NCBI GenBank assembly: GCA_934045075.1
Contig: OW203749.1
Coordinates: 5,980,804-6,044,803 of the forward strand
Direction of reading: 5' to 3'
DNA: 64,000 nucleotides
Source: Yponomeuta sedellus
Lineage: Eukaryota > Arthropoda > Insecta > Lepidoptera > Yponomeutidae
This document shows, piece by piece, positions 1 through 9,284 of this stretch. The position numbers were made by a program, and so were the translations under genes. The notes below the pieces were generated by a model. It was not told where the DNA came from, did no database searches, and was given only the letters and a program-made list of their open reading frames with translations. How positions within the stretch are numbered: position 1 is the stretch's first letter; each line of letters opens with the position of its first letter.

Positions 1-36
1 CCTCTAAATAGGTTAAAAATAAAAATAGTATAACCT
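1..36 (+). repeat. SINE-B tail fragment
   Basis: It starts at the window edge with CCTCTAAATAGGTT and runs directly into AAAAATAAAAATAGTATA. The middle of the usual tail (TTAGCACGGGTTAGTG) is missing. Confidence 0.6.
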
Positions 37-769
37 TAACCTTTTTACATTTTTACACAACACTGGCCTCAATTTTGCGAGATGTCAAACTTACAATTTA
101 AAAAGTAATGAAAATCTGAAAGTTTGGGGTACAGGATGTAGTCATTTGAAAAAATAAAAAAAAAACTAGCGTGTATTTTTTTTTAAATATACGCCTAATA
201 TATTTCTCTCACTTAATTGTGCCACTCCTGAAATTATTAGCGCTTAATTCGATCCCACCTTATATTGGCTTAGATTGTCGGCCCCAAACTTCTCGGAAGA
301 ATAATGGAAAGTTAATAAAACTTTTTCTTAAAAAAAAATAAGGACACCTGGGTGACTGCAATGAATATCTGCTGTCAACTGTCTGATATTGTTAAATGTC
401 TCGAAACGCCTCTGAGGTAGAGCAGCCTTAGACTGTTATTGTCAAAATTTTGATAATTATAGTATCAGTTGGCATATCGATTAGGCGCGCGTCCAGTCTA
501 TTGATGAAGCTATAAAGGCCAAGGTCTGCTAAGCTTATGCCTTTTCTATCCATAATAGATGACTTACGCAGCGTCCAGTGGCATTTTCTTTCGATTGGAT
601 ATCCATGTATTTTTAGATGGACTAGGTTTCCGCATAAGTCTATCTAAAAATATGTTCCGAAAAATAAGAAAGAGGTGTTTTTGATTTTGCTTCATCACAC
701 GTCTAAGTATCACCATTAATTCTCCAGTAATTCTCTATGATTGACCTTTTTACGTCTACGTAATGAGAT

Positions 770-835
770 AATTTACACAGCGTCCAGTGGCATCTTCACT
801 CACACTGGATGGGTGAAGTCGAACGCTTCATTGTC
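770..835 (-). repeat. SINE-C tail fragment
   Basis: Contains CAGCGTCCAGTGGCATCTTC and CACTGGATGGGTGAAG, the complement of the 3' region of the full SINE-C at 7882-8275. A smaller scrap of the same motif occurs near 565-585. Confidence 0.6.
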
Positions 836-859
836 TGAGACATTGTTTTTTTAGATGAA

Positions 860-975
860 GTAGGTTTGCTGGAAGAAATCTCATGCAGAGATAAGCTCGC
901 CTTTGCACATGTATTTTCTTGCATTGTATTTCTTTTTTGTGTTTTTCGTGTGCAATAAAGTAATAATAATAACAT
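860..975 (+). mobile_element. LINE 3' end (GCAGAGATAAGCTCGCC type)
   Basis: Shares AGAGATAAGCTCGCCTTT and the terminal AATAAAGTA with two other copies at 13530-13640 and 30438-30550. The end AATAAAGT followed by short T/A repeats suggests the 3' UTR of a Jockey/CR1-type LINE with a built-in polyA signal. No coding sequence remains here. Confidence 0.55.
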
Positions 976-1017
976 AACACTTACATACAAGCACATAGTG
1001 TATAAATACTTTAATAG

Positions 1018-1140
1018 GTTTGCCAACACCTTTACTATCCTGACAGCTAAGTCAGCCTAGGCCACAGGAATGATTAGACAATATGTGTGGTGCCAATAAA
1101 ATCACTCGGATGCTGTAGTGCCTGGGACATGGTTTTATTT
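1018..1140 (-). repeat. SINE-C internal fragment
   Basis: CTGACAGCTAAGTCAGCCTA, GGCCACAGGAATGATTAG and the GCCTGGGACATGGTTTTA block match the complement of SINE-C. Confidence 0.6.
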
Positions 1141-1256
1141 ACATTCTTTTATCCACTGAGCAAGGCACTTTGATTGGAGCCACTTTGAAACACGCTTTTC
1201 TAGCACCTGATGTCAGCAAAACGATAATACATTCGAAACGTATGTAAGGTTTATAC

Positions 1257-1458
1257 CTGCAGAATATGCCTATCAGTCCTCTCCGTTCCTTGCGCTGAGA
1301 GCGGAAACATTGTCACACCATGGTCGTGAGGTAGCGGCTGAACAGGACAGTAACCTCCTCCCTCCAGCTCGTACAAGGCCTCGTTCTCAAAGTCACAGCC
1401 AGAGGTCTTCGTCGAGGTTTGCGCGAAGACTGGCTCCTCACACGCCTGCATTGCTATT
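1257..1458 (-). CDS. Exon 6: region just after the RasGEF domain
   Basis: 202 bp between the acceptor GTCATTCCAG and the donor ATTCTGCAG|GTATAA. One base completes the Arg codon of exon 5, then 67 codons follow: IAMQACEEPVFAQTSTKTSG, then CDFENEALYELEGGGYCPVQ, ending GTERTDRHILQ in phase 0. The phase match at both ends and the higher GC content support a real exon. No domain is recognised in it; an acidic linker leading to a PH-like domain would fit phospholipase C epsilon, but that is inference. The intron to exon 5 is only 539 bp, much the shortest in the gene. Confidence 0.72.
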
Positions 1459-1499
1459 CTGGAATGACAATCGAACGGTATGAGTATTTTTTTGGACTC

Positions 1500-1990
1500 G
1501 GCGCTCCATCGCAATCCAATAGGAAATTATGCACATTGGAACATTATTTCCTGAAATACTTGACTGCAGTGCAATAATTATGTTAGAGCTGGGATGGCGA
1601 ATTTAGACAATTTTTAAGCCTCTCGAAAACCGTGGCACACTATGATGTTGAGCTATTTCAGATATAAGTTTGGCACTTCTATGAAGTTTTCCTGAAAGCA
1701 TGGTTTACAGAATAAAACCCATTTATATTAAAAGAATAATGATTAACGAGTACAAATAAATTATTTGTATTGTACTAATATTTATTAGACTATTACTATC
1801 ACAAATATTATAATTTAAAATGTAAATATCTGTAAATGTCTGAAATAAATAATTTTTAAGAATTGAATTGAATATTCAAAAGTTTTGAGTGAATTCAGCA
1901 TGAACGTCGCAATTTTTATTACCTACTTCAAAGACTCTAGATGGCACTGATACTACATCTTAGTTTGGCTCGTATCCGCAAGGAAGAGCG
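1500..1990. other. AT-rich intron, no gene seen
   Basis: Mostly the intron between exons 6 and 5, with a low-complexity AAT-rich stretch at 1735-1880. No repeat family recognised. Confidence 0.5.
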
Positions 1991-1997
1991 AAATCAC

Positions 1998-2233
1998 CTA
2001 AGGTAGTCCCCGAACACAGGATTGTGGTTCCGCGTCAACGCGTAGTGGTGCTGGTGGAAGCTGGCTATGTGGTCCATAACGGCCTGGGTGCGGTACACCT
2101 TCTCAAGGTTGATGAGACCCTCAGGGCCGACGCGCCGCCAGCCAGGCGCCTGCTCGCCATCCTCGTCGAAGGACGCTATGTACTGGAATTTCAGAATGAT
2201 CAGGTAAACGTACAGATTGTCTGTGTCATGTAC
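1998..2233 (-). CDS. Exon 5: end of RasGEF domain (LINLEKVY)
   Basis: The acceptor is most likely CTTGTATTTTAG at 2234-2235, giving 236 bp, phase 0 to phase 2. Other AGs in frame-compatible positions (exon start 2182, or 2220 with a different exon 4 donor) are possible. The peptide includes YIASFDEDGEQAPGWRRVGP, then EGLINLEKVYRTQAVMDHIA and SFHQHHYAL. GLINLEKVY is the equivalent of the LINF.K motif that closes RasGEF domains. The frame runs into TGA at 1994-1996, but TTAG|GTGATT is a good donor just before it, and its phase matches exon 6, so the TGA is read as intronic. A perfect 20-bp inverted repeat (2257-2302) lies just upstream of the acceptor. Confidence 0.75.
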
Positions 2234-2256
2234 CTAAAATACAAGAGATTAGGAGA

Positions 2257-2302
2257 GTACCCATAATCTGTGGAGTTCGACGACTCCACAGATTATGGGT
2301 AC
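2257..2302. repeat. Perfect 20-bp inverted repeat
   Basis: Arms GTACCCATAATCTGTGGAGT (2257-2276) and its exact complement (2283-2302) are separated by 6 bp. In the gene's sense it lies 24 bp upstream of the preferred exon 5 start and would fold as a hairpin close to the branch-point region. Confidence 0.9.
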
Positions 2303-2619
2303 CTGCAGAGCTATTCACTAGCGCCGTTCGTACGTGAGTTCAATCCTCTTCGATCGCATTAATATTCAGTAATTTAAGGTGGATCTGATTACGCCTCAAC
2401 TCTCTCCCAGTTCTAGCGAAGGTGGTGATATTTTATGTGTCTAGAAAGTTCACGAATGTTTTTAGAGTTAGCATGCCTAAATGATTATTTTTACTTTGCA
2501 CGGATGCTTGAAATCAAATAGCGCAGCTTGGAATTGTAATTGTGACTAAGCCCATATTCCTGCCAGCACTAGATGGCGCTGTGGGGCTATTAACTCGCGC
2601 GTACAGTATTTCACCCCGT

Positions 2620-2770
2620 CCGTTTATTAGGGTTCCGTACGCAAATGATAAAAATTGGACCCTATTACTAAGACTCAGTTGTCCTTCTGTCTGTCTGTCA
2701 CCAGGCTGTATATCATGGACCGTGATAGCTAGACAGTTATTATTTTCACACATAATCTATTTCTGTTGCC
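2620..2770 (+). mobile_element. Fragment of the abundant GGTTCCGTA repeat
   Basis: Contains AGGGTTCCGTACGCAAATGA, then TCTGTCTGTCTGTCACCAGG and ATATCATGGACCGTGATAGC. This layout (GGGTTCCGTA, then CTGTCTGTC, then CACC.GGC) is a very common dispersed element in moth and butterfly genomes. A scrap of its other end (CGGAACCCTTCGTGTACGAG) is at 3960-4000, and another start at 19738-19760. Confidence 0.5.
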
Positions 2771-2984
2771 GCTAAAACAACAAATACTAAACACAGAATA
2801 AAATAAATGTGCTTACAGGAAACGTGATTTTTTTGAGGTTATCTACTCGGTATTAATAACGGCAAGAGGTAGACACTTTTAATATTCACAGAATATTTAA
2901 ATGTATACACTTAAATAAATAATCAAATAAATAATAATAGCAGAGCGGGTGTTAGAAGTCCGCTTTCTGTCCCCTTGTGTGAAT

Positions 2985-3090
2985 TATCGTTGATGAAGCG
3001 AAACGTATCTGTCAGGATCGTAGCAAGTGGCAGTCTCTGGTCTCTACTTACCCCTTTGGAATACAGGTGTGAGTTAATGTTATGATGATA
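2985..3090 (+). mobile_element. LINE-K 3' end scrap
   Basis: GTTGATGAAGCGAAACGTAT, then CTGTCAGGATCGTAGCAAGT and TGGTCTCTACTTACCCCTTT match the end of the coding region of LINE-K at 59610-59945 (peptide ...VICQDRGKWQ...YPSG). Only the last 30 or so codons remain, mutated. Confidence 0.6.
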
Positions 3091-3100
3091 AGGATATGAT

Positions 3101-3288
3101 ATTAACCCTTTGTATGATATGTCCCCACTGCTGTGGCACGGGTCTCTTCCTGTATCGCAGGTAAGTTAAGCCATACTCTACCACGAGGGCCAAGTCCGGG
3201 ATGGTGGAGGGTTATAAGGCAGCGGCGAGCCTTACTGTCAGAACTTATCAAGCCGCTCATAAGACCTCTGACATGGCTTAGCGACGTT
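3101..3288 (-). repeat. SINE-A 3' half, cut by an RTE insertion
   Basis: Complement of the SINE-A tail (CCCCACTGCTG.GGCACGGGTC, GGCCAAGTCCGGG, CCTCTGACATGGCTTA). The RTE fragment at 3289 entered it; the SINE sequence does not clearly resume beyond 3946. Confidence 0.75.
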
Positions 3289-3937
3289 CATTCTTCTTCT
3301 TATTCTTCAGGCTATATTATGTAGTCCACTGCTGGACATAGCCTTCCCCTAATGAGCGCCATAGCGCCCTGTCTTCAGCTTGCCGCATCCAGCATCTGCT
3401 GGCAGTTTTTCGCAGATCGTCATCCCACCTGGTCGAAGGGCGTCCTACACTACGTTTGCCGAGTCGCGGTCTCCACTCAAGAACACGTTTACTCCAACGG
3501 TTGTCGGTTCTTCGCGAGATATGGCCAGCCCACTGCCACTTCAGCTTGCTGATTCTCTGAGCTATGTCGATAACTTTGGTTCTCTGTCGGACGCATTCGT
3601 TACGAATCCTATCCTTCAGAGAAACTCCGAGCATAGCTCTCTCCGTAGCTCGCTGAGCGACTTTGAACTGGTAGACCAGATTCTTTCGTGAGTGTTCATG
3701 TCTCGGCTCCGTAGGTTATCACAGGTAGGACGCACCGATTGAAAACTTTCGTTTTCAAACATTGCGGTATAGATGACGAGAAGTTCCCAAACGCTGTCCA
3801 GCCCAGCTGGATCCTCCTCTTGGTCTCCTTCTCGAAATTGTTTTTACCTAACTGCAAAATCTGCCCGAGGTAAGTGTATTCAGAAACGATTTTGAGAAGG
3901 TGACGATGTACGACGACCGGTCCCGGATCAACGGATC
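3289..3937 (-). mobile_element. 5'-truncated RTE-clade LINE, C-terminal ORF end
   Basis: Flanked by the 9-bp duplication AGCGACGTT (3280-3288 and 3938-3946). Read on the minus strand it gives the typical RTE C-terminus, mostly in one frame: LGKNNFEKE, then GVSLKDRIRNE, KLKWQWAGHISRRTDNRWSK, VLEWRPRLGKRSVGRPSTRW and LWRSLGEGYVQQWTT. The 3' end is ...GTCCAGCAGTGGACTACATA followed by a GAA-rich repeat, at the left. Frame slips upstream of GVSLKDR show that it is dead. It is the longest RTE piece in the window. Confidence 0.88.
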
Positions 3938-4057
3938 AGCGACGTTTTGTTATGTTTTACATTAATAATTGTACGGAACCCTTCGTGTACGAGTCTGAAC
4001 TGAAGTTGGCATGTTTATGCATTTATGCATACGCTACTCAACGTAAATTTATTGATT

Positions 4058-4290
4058 GGATCTTACCACTCTCCACCAATCCGGACTTGGCTCCCGTGGT
4101 GGAGACGGCTAACACCTTCCTCAGGGAAGAGATCCGTGCCCCTCGGTGGGGACATAATGATCTTACTACTCTCCACCAATCCAGACTTGGCCTCCGTGGT
4201 GGAGACGGCTAACACCTTCCTCAGGGAAGAGACCCGTGCCCCTCAGTGGGGACATAATGATTTGATGATGATGATGAGGATCTTACCACT
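4058..4290 (+). repeat. Two tandem SINE tails with a triplicated target site
   Basis: Two 100-bp units (from 4071 and 4171: CTCCACCAATCC.GACTTGGC ... CAGTGGGGACATAATGAT) are related to the SINE-A tail but end in (GAT)n. The 13-bp motif GGATCTTACCACT stands before the first unit (4058-4070), recurs with a change between the units (4159-4170) and closes the block exactly (4278-4290). This is either two insertions at one site or one insertion later duplicated together with its target repeat. Confidence 0.8.
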
Positions 4291-4664
4291 TGTCTCGTAG
4301 GCTGTTCCCTGTTCTCCCTAAGTGGACTGGTGATGGTGGACTGGTCAACCCTTTTGCCACTCTCCCGCCGCGTCGGGTCCCGTTTCGTGGAGTCCCGCTT
4401 TGACCGCTCCTCCTTCACCGATTCCCGTTTGAAGTCCCTCCGCGGTGGAGTCCCGGCGGAGTGCCCGGCGGTCAGAGGGGGCGTCGCCGCGAGGATCTCT
4501 CTGTTGAAGAGATGAGCTGTTTCAGCGAGGTTTGGAATTGGGTTGTTTGGCTTGGATTACTTGGGAGATACAGGACATCTTGAAAATAAAACTTTACTGA
4601 GGCAACGATCGTTGATTATGCTCCCGCGGAGGCCACAGCTTGTTGATTTGTACCATATTTCTGG

Positions 4665-4832
4665 TAGCAGCGCCCTTGCAGTACAATTCCACCGAACTGC
4701 GATCCCCACCCGCATGCCCAGCGTGGGGATTATGGGCATTACCCCCAAATGATGGCACAACCTTGCGCTATGGCGCTCATTAGGGGAGGGCTATGTCCAG
4801 CAGTGGACTAATATAGCCTGAAGAAGAAGAAG
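4665..4832 (+). mobile_element. SINE-D, 5'-truncated
   Basis: Starts inside the element at GTAGCAGCGCC and ends with CAGCAGTGGACTAATATAGC plus (GAA)n. Flanked by a perfect 10-bp duplication ATATTTCTGG (4655-4664 and 4833-4842). The last 65 bases are the same as the 3' end of the RTE LINE at 36035-36275, the expected sign of a SINE that borrows the LINE's machinery. Confidence 0.85.
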
Positions 4833-5100
4833 ATATTTCTGGCATATATGATGCAGGTATACGAAATCGCATCTTATGCGGGTAGTGGTAGCCGATTAGG
4901 TAAAAAAATGGATGCAGATAGGCTAGACGCAGTCCGGGCATCTACTAATGACATTGATTAATTTCAAAGTTTCAAAGTAAATTTGCGAATTCGTAGCAGC
5001 AAAACCACAAGCTAACTTTGAAAATCTATTAAGAGGCAAAAAAATCCACCCATGCCGGGACTCCAACCGACCACTCGGACGCTGCAGTGCCTGAGACATT

Positions 5101-5416
5101 TTTGAAAACCTATTTAGAGGCTAAAATTCCACGCATGCCGGGATTCAAACCCGCGACCTCTGGATATTCGTGCCAGCGCTCTTCCAACTGAGCTAATGGG
5201 CGACTCAGCGGCATCAGTAAAATTTCGAACATCTTTACAATACTCTCTGTATTACGTACAGGCAGCGTCATCTAGTTGAAGTAATTTGCATCAGTTGCGA
5301 ATTAATTCAGCTAGATTTGCAAATTTGGTTCGAATCCCGGTATGGGTGGAATTTTTAGCCTCTAAATAGGCTTTTTAAATTGTCCTTAGTACGGGTTAGT
5401 GCATTAAAAAGAATAT
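5101..5416. mobile_element. SINE-B foldback insertion
   Basis: Flanked by GCCTGAGACATT (5089-5100) and GCCCGAGACATT (5417-5428), 12 bp with one mismatch. It enters with an inverted piece starting TTTGAAAACCTATTTAGAGG, containing the complement of the tRNA-like head (5130-5202) and part of the leader (to about 5298). After about 30 unassigned bases it turns to the plus strand at GTTCGAATCCC (5328) and ends in the normal tail TTAGTGCATTAAAAAGAATAT. The target is an older SINE-C. Confidence 0.85.
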
Positions 5417-5522
5417 GCCCGAGACATTGTTTTTGTAGGCTTGCCAACCCCTCTACCATCCTGACAGCTAAGTCAGCCTACGTCACAGGAATGATTAGTC
5501 AATATGTGTGGAGCCAATGTGT

Positions 5523-5735
5523 GCTGTGTGGTGTCGGCCTAGAGAATAGCGCCAACCCAATTCTTCCCGCGGGTGTCGTAAAAGGCGACTAAGGCACACT
5601 AACCGGGGGGTGGGCAGCAGCGCCCCCTGCAGTACTATTCCACCGAGTGGTCCCTTCACCCATATAGTGTGAGTGAAGGTGCCACTGGACGCTGTATGAG
5701 TCATATCATTACGCGATGCAAAAGCCAATGTTGTT
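5523..5735 (+). mobile_element. Chimeric SINE: SINE-D head joined to SINE-C tail
   Basis: The first about 125 bp (TGCTGTGTGGTGTCGGCCTA ... CAGTACTATTCCACCGA) are SINE-D. They then run without a break into GTGGTCCCTTCACCC ... ACTGGACGCTGTAT ... GCAAAAGCCAATG, which is the SINE-C 3' end. The join lies in the short shared string (C/G)GAGTGG. The flanking DNA at 5415-5522 is itself SINE-C in the other orientation. Confidence 0.75.
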
Positions 5736-5774
5736 GTTGCACGAAATATTACATGTCCCGTTCATCGATTTTCG

Positions 5775-6303
5775 ATATCAACCCGTGTATGTTCCCACTG
5801 CTGAGGCACGGGTCTCTTCCTGCATTGCAGGAAGGTTAGGCCGTACTCCACCACAGGGGCCAAGTCCGGGTTGGTGTAAGATTGTAAGACAGTAGCGGGC
5901 TTACTGTCAAAAGTTCAATCCGCCTATAAGGTATCTGATTCCACTTAACGACTGCCATTACAGTCTGGTAGATTTTAGATTATACCTCGGGCTTTAGAGT
6001 AGGCTTCAGTTTTCGCCGAAAGCACGCGAGTGTAATACTATACTAACTTCTTGCTGTGTATAAAACTTTTCTTCACTATTTTGAAAAGTTATGTAAATTA
6101 AGTATCATATTAGTTCTGATATTTCTATTACACGAATTTATCCGATTCTATCCGATAGTAGCCGAGGTATATTCTAAAAGCGAAGCAAGAAAGCGTTCTG
6201 AAATATTGCCACTAGCGGCAGTCACGGTAACCCATCCTGTACCTGACCGCGCCTGTTGTTGCTTTACTCAAGTGATTGATTCCATTCATTTGGTTCGACT
6301 GAA
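5775..6303 (-). repeat. SINE-A split by a MITE
   Basis: The 3' part is at 5775-5964 and the 5S-like head at 6181-6303 (complement of CTCAAGTGATTGATTCCA...GCGCCTGTTGTTGC). A 216-bp element with terminal inverted repeats sits between them. The rest of the head beyond GGTTCGACTGA is lost. Confidence 0.75.
5965..6180. mobile_element. MITE with TTTTAG..ATACCTCGG ends (copy 1)
   Basis: Left end CTGGTAGATTTTAGATTATA and right end GCCGAGGTATATTCTAAAAG are inverted repeats of each other. The interior (CTTTAGAGTAGGCTTC ... ATTACACGA.TTATCCGATT) matches copy 2 at 45414-45602. It interrupts a SINE-A, which shows that it moved after that SINE arrived. Confidence 0.75.
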
Positions 6304-6473
6304 AATTAATTTTTCTCCCAAAAATTTGTTACAGGTATTCTTATGTTTAGGGTGTTATATTTTCTTTTAAAGACTTATAGTTAAGCAGTGGTCCCCATAC
6401 TAGGCCGAGCCTGTCCTGTGGGGGCCGCGGTCATAAAGAATGAATAGTAATTAATAAAGAATTAATACTGAAA

Positions 6474-7133
6474 ACCTGTTTAGAGGCTAAAAATTCCACC
6501 CATGCTGGGACTACTACAGACTACAGACGACGTCATTGCATATTAGTAAATATATTATACATTCTATAACTGACAAAAACTTAATCTGCAGGTTTGCTAA
6601 AGGTCATTCGAATGGTGGCGTGGTGGCCGGGTCATCTATCTCCCTCCAAAATGGTTGAGACTGATGATGGCTGACCTCTGCGTTATGCTCGTGAACGAGT
6701 GCTGTTCGTGTGTCTGGCCGCAGCACTTGTCATGTTTTCACGGCCTATGTAAAAATTTTTTAATTTATAATGCTTTAGCATTTAAGTTATTAATGGCAAT
6801 CATGGAATCTTATGCGTATAGGAGGTATCTAATGTATTAGATTTAAGAGGACTTGAGAAAAGATGGTCAGAGTGGAGTTTTTTTTCCCGCTGCCTTTTTC
6901 TCCACTACATTACGGCCCGAAGGCGGCGGCTTTCACTTTCATGTTACATTGTACTTTGACATTCAGCAAACAGAATGTAAATTCTTTACGTTGAAATAAA
7001 TTGAATTGAATTGCATTGAATTGAACTCAAACCTGCGACCTCTGGCTAACCGTGCCAGCGCTCTCCCAACTGAGCTGATGGGTGACTCACCCATTAGCCT
7101 CTAAATTGGTTTTTTGTCCTTAGCACGGGGTTC
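6474..7133. repeat. SINE-B foldback remnant split by a LINE end
   Basis: CTGAAAACCTGTTTAGAGGC and the start of the inverted tRNA-like head (to about 6515) resume at 7022 with CTCAAACCTGCGACCTCTGG. The piece then flips directly to the plus-strand tail ATTAGCCTCTAAATTGG ... GTCCTTAGCACGGG. The break in the head is filled by the LINE piece at 6516-7021. No target duplication is clear. Confidence 0.65.
6516..7021 (+). mobile_element. LINE 3' end with (TTGAA)n tail
   Basis: The 3' half (CTTGAGAAAAGATGGTCAGA, TACGGCCCGAAGGCGGCGGC, ACATTCAGCAAACAGAATGT) ends AATAAATTGAATTGAATTGC. Inverted copies lie at 33150-33465 and 24975-25222. The pentanucleotide tail after AATAAA suggests a CR1/L2-like LINE 3' UTR; no ORF remains. 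Where the first 90 bp come from is uncertain. Confidence 0.6.
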
Positions 7134-7410
7134 TTCCACGTAGTCAAACTATTTTGTCAAACTGATTTGACAACGTGGAAAATTCATTCCACGTGGTCAA
7201 ATTAAAGTAATGATCCTTCCTGTATAAGATTCTAAATGCCAAAAAGTACAGTCAAACCATGTCCAAACCAACGCAACATTCCTTTCTCAATTCTAGATTA
7301 CATAACGAACAATACAGTTAATTCCGCTGAGAGAACTCATAATAATGTGGTTCTTGTGTCGATTGTTATTGTTGTGGCTGGTTCTAAAGCGCAATAATCG
7401 ACCAGTTCAC

Positions 7411-7528
7411 CTGGACCGCGAAACAGAACACTCCCAGGGAAAGTTGATTGGTATCGCTACAGAGCTGCTTGTTACCACCACCGTGGGGGAATACGATAAT
7501 CTCGAGTCCAGCAAGCAGGGCCTGGATT
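7411..7528 (-). CDS. Exon 4: short linker exon of the RasGEF domain
   Basis: This exon was found by looking for a piece that starts with one base and ends in phase 0, as exons 3 and 5 require. The acceptor CACTAGCAG is followed by A (completing Arg), then IQALLAGLEIIVFPHGGG and onward to GVFCFAVQ, ending at the strong donor CAG|GTGAAC. That is 118 bp, or 39 codons plus one base. A second donor at 7475 (GTGGTG|GTAACA) would give a 53-bp exon ending in phase 1, which also fits an alternative exon 5 start at 2220. The content (amphipathic helix then II-V-P) suits the loop after the LREL helix. The sequence is not part of any repeat I recognise and is flanked by AT-rich DNA and TE ends. Confidence 0.6.
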
Positions 7529-7596
7529 CTGCTAGTGCGTTACACTCTGCATCTACATAATGGGATGAGTTATACAGCGTTCAGTGGCATCTTCGA

Positions 7597-7735
7597 AATG
7601 AAATGGGTTTTATTCAAATTAGCGCAGAAACTGCGGCTTAATGAACGTTACAAGTCAAAATAGGTGTCCACTTCAAAATCTAGATAATTTTGGATAAAAA
7701 ATTGACAAAACCACTCCAAACTTAATCTTTTCAAA
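7597..7735 (-). mobile_element. Jockey-like LINE 3' UTR fragment
   Basis: The complement of the 3' UTR shared with 21532-21800, 39935-40050, 49105-49142 and 61440-61620: GGGTTTTATTCAAATTAGCG, TGAACGTTACA, GTGTCCA.TTCAAAATCTAG. It lies about 70 bp upstream of exon 4's acceptor; a SINE-C scrap (CAGCGTTCAGTGGCATCTTC) is at 7567-7590. Confidence 0.65.
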
Positions 7736-7881
7736 GTCGTTAAAATTAAGAAAATTAAATTAAAAATAAAATTTATTTGCTTTGAACGTGGCACCCGAGT
7801 ACATTATGATGACATGTTATTAAATATGAGCTCACATTCTGTTACGTATGTTGTTATTATTATAGTTTATTTATATAATTA

Positions 7882-8275
7882 CAGCGGTGGTAGCTCAGTG
7901 GGTAGAACCATAGACTGGCAAGCGAGAGCCCCAGGGTCGATCCCGAGTGCGGGCATTTACCAATGACTTTGTTTAATTTCAAAGTTACGTACATTTGCGA
8001 CTTTGCAGTCGCAATACCACACGCTAACGGTGAAGGAAAAACATCGTGAGGAAACCCGCGGCTTGGTTGGCTCCGCACGTATTGACTAGTCTTTCCTGTG
8101 GGCTAGGCCGACTAAGCTGTCAGGATGGTATAGTGCTGGGCAAGCCTACACCATCTATAAAACCATGTCCCAGGCACTAGAGCGTCGGAGTGGCCCCTTC
8201 ACCCATCTAGTGTGAGTGAAGATACCACTGGACGCTGTATAAATCATCTCATTAAGTAGATGCAAAAAGGCCAAT
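7882..8275 (+). mobile_element. SINE-C, near full length
   Basis: The tRNA-like head starts GCGGTGGTAGCTCAGTGGG (A box TAGCTCAGTGGG) and holds a B-box-like GGTCGATCCC. A middle block follows (GGTGAAGGAAAAACATCGTG, GGCTTGGTTGGCTCCGCACG), then the tail CACTGGACGCTGTATAAATC and GCAAAAAGGCCAATATTAT. The second full copy at 19803-20200 is about 95% alike by eye. No target duplication was found. Confidence 0.8.
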
Positions 8276-8454
8276 ATTATATAATTGAAATGTCAAAATA
8301 CCACTATGAATTACAAATGTCAAATCTGTCAAGTGCTAAATTTACATTGTTTATCTTATACAATGTCAAGGTGAAATATGGTAATTGAAATGTTAGTTGC
8401 ATTGTAAGTAAAATAGATTCAAATAATATAATTAAAAATAGCTGGAGTGTCGAA

Positions 8455-9015
8455 TGCCACTGCTTAACTTAATTAACAAAGTTCACATATATTTTTACGT
8501 AAACATTGAAAAAAAGTTATGAATTGTAAAGAATGTACTTTGATGTCAGACATCGTTGTCATCTAAATAATCCTTAGTATCATAGTAGCCCTTTTGGCAC
8601 AAAGTGCACTTTTTACACATTTTTTGAACTGCGTTTCAGTCAAACTTAATGTACATACCTTCAGGGATTTTACTACAGAAGCGTATACAATGCCCCATGA
8701 AGGATGTATTAACCTTTGTCAGCCTAAATCTTGGGATCAAAAGTTTATGTTTATTTATTCTAGTAATTTCATTGTGTTGGCTACATACAGTTTTAAAGTT
8801 GCTAATATTTTTCCTGACATATTTTCATAGATATACTGGCTGGCGAATGTCAGGATGTTTGTTTCTTTAAAAAAATCTTTTAACGAATCTCTACTGCCTA
8901 GCTTAAACATGAATCTGATCGCTTTCTTCTGCAAGACGAAGATGGTCTCAATGTATGCAGCCCATCCCCACAGTAATATAATACTATAGAAGTAACTATT
9001 ATAATACAATGACAG
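8455..9015 (-). mobile_element. Jockey-like LINE: C-terminal RT region and 3' UTR
   Basis: On the minus strand the peptide TIFVLQKKAIRFMFKLGSRD is followed by FKETNILTFASQYIYENM, the usual end of Jockey/CR1-type reverse transcriptases. After frame breaks come RFRLTKVNTSFMG and KGYYDTKDYLDDNDVW near 8565-8590, the C-terminus. It is 5'-truncated and decayed. Confidence 0.8.
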
Positions 9016-9039
9016 ATAAATGGAAGGGTCACTTGACGT

Positions 9040-9250
9040 ATTTTTTTGATGCCATTGTGAAGGAAACCATCGTGAGAAAAGCTGAGTATTTGATGTGTTC
9101 ACGTGTCTCAGCGCTTGTAACAGCCTATCCGCGGTGGGCACGCGTGTTAATTAAGCCCGTACACACTCTGAGAGAAGGCGTGTATCTTACAGTGGGAAAT
9201 AAATATACAAGCTGCATTACAGCACCCGTAGAACTGAAAAGTGTGGCAAA
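9040..9250 (+). repeat. SINE-F tail remnant
   Basis: GTGAAGGAAACCATCGTGAG, then a run with CGCGGTGGGCACGCGTG and CTCTGAGAGAAGGCGTG, matching the tail seen at 32545-32690 and 25330-25475. The tRNA-like head is gone. Confidence 0.5.
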
Positions 9251-9284
9251 AATATCCCCATGACTAGTAGCAATTAAAGTCGAT

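Noticed and set aside
1994..1996. Stop codon ending the RasGEF protein
   Set aside because: It overlaps a good donor (TTAG|GTGATT) whose phase fits a well-formed exon at 1257-1458. Still possible if exon 6 is wrong.
7345..7560. Plus-strand 71-codon frame MWFLCRLLLLWL...
   Set aside because: It is the antisense shadow of exon 4, which has better splice sites and matching phases on the minus strand.
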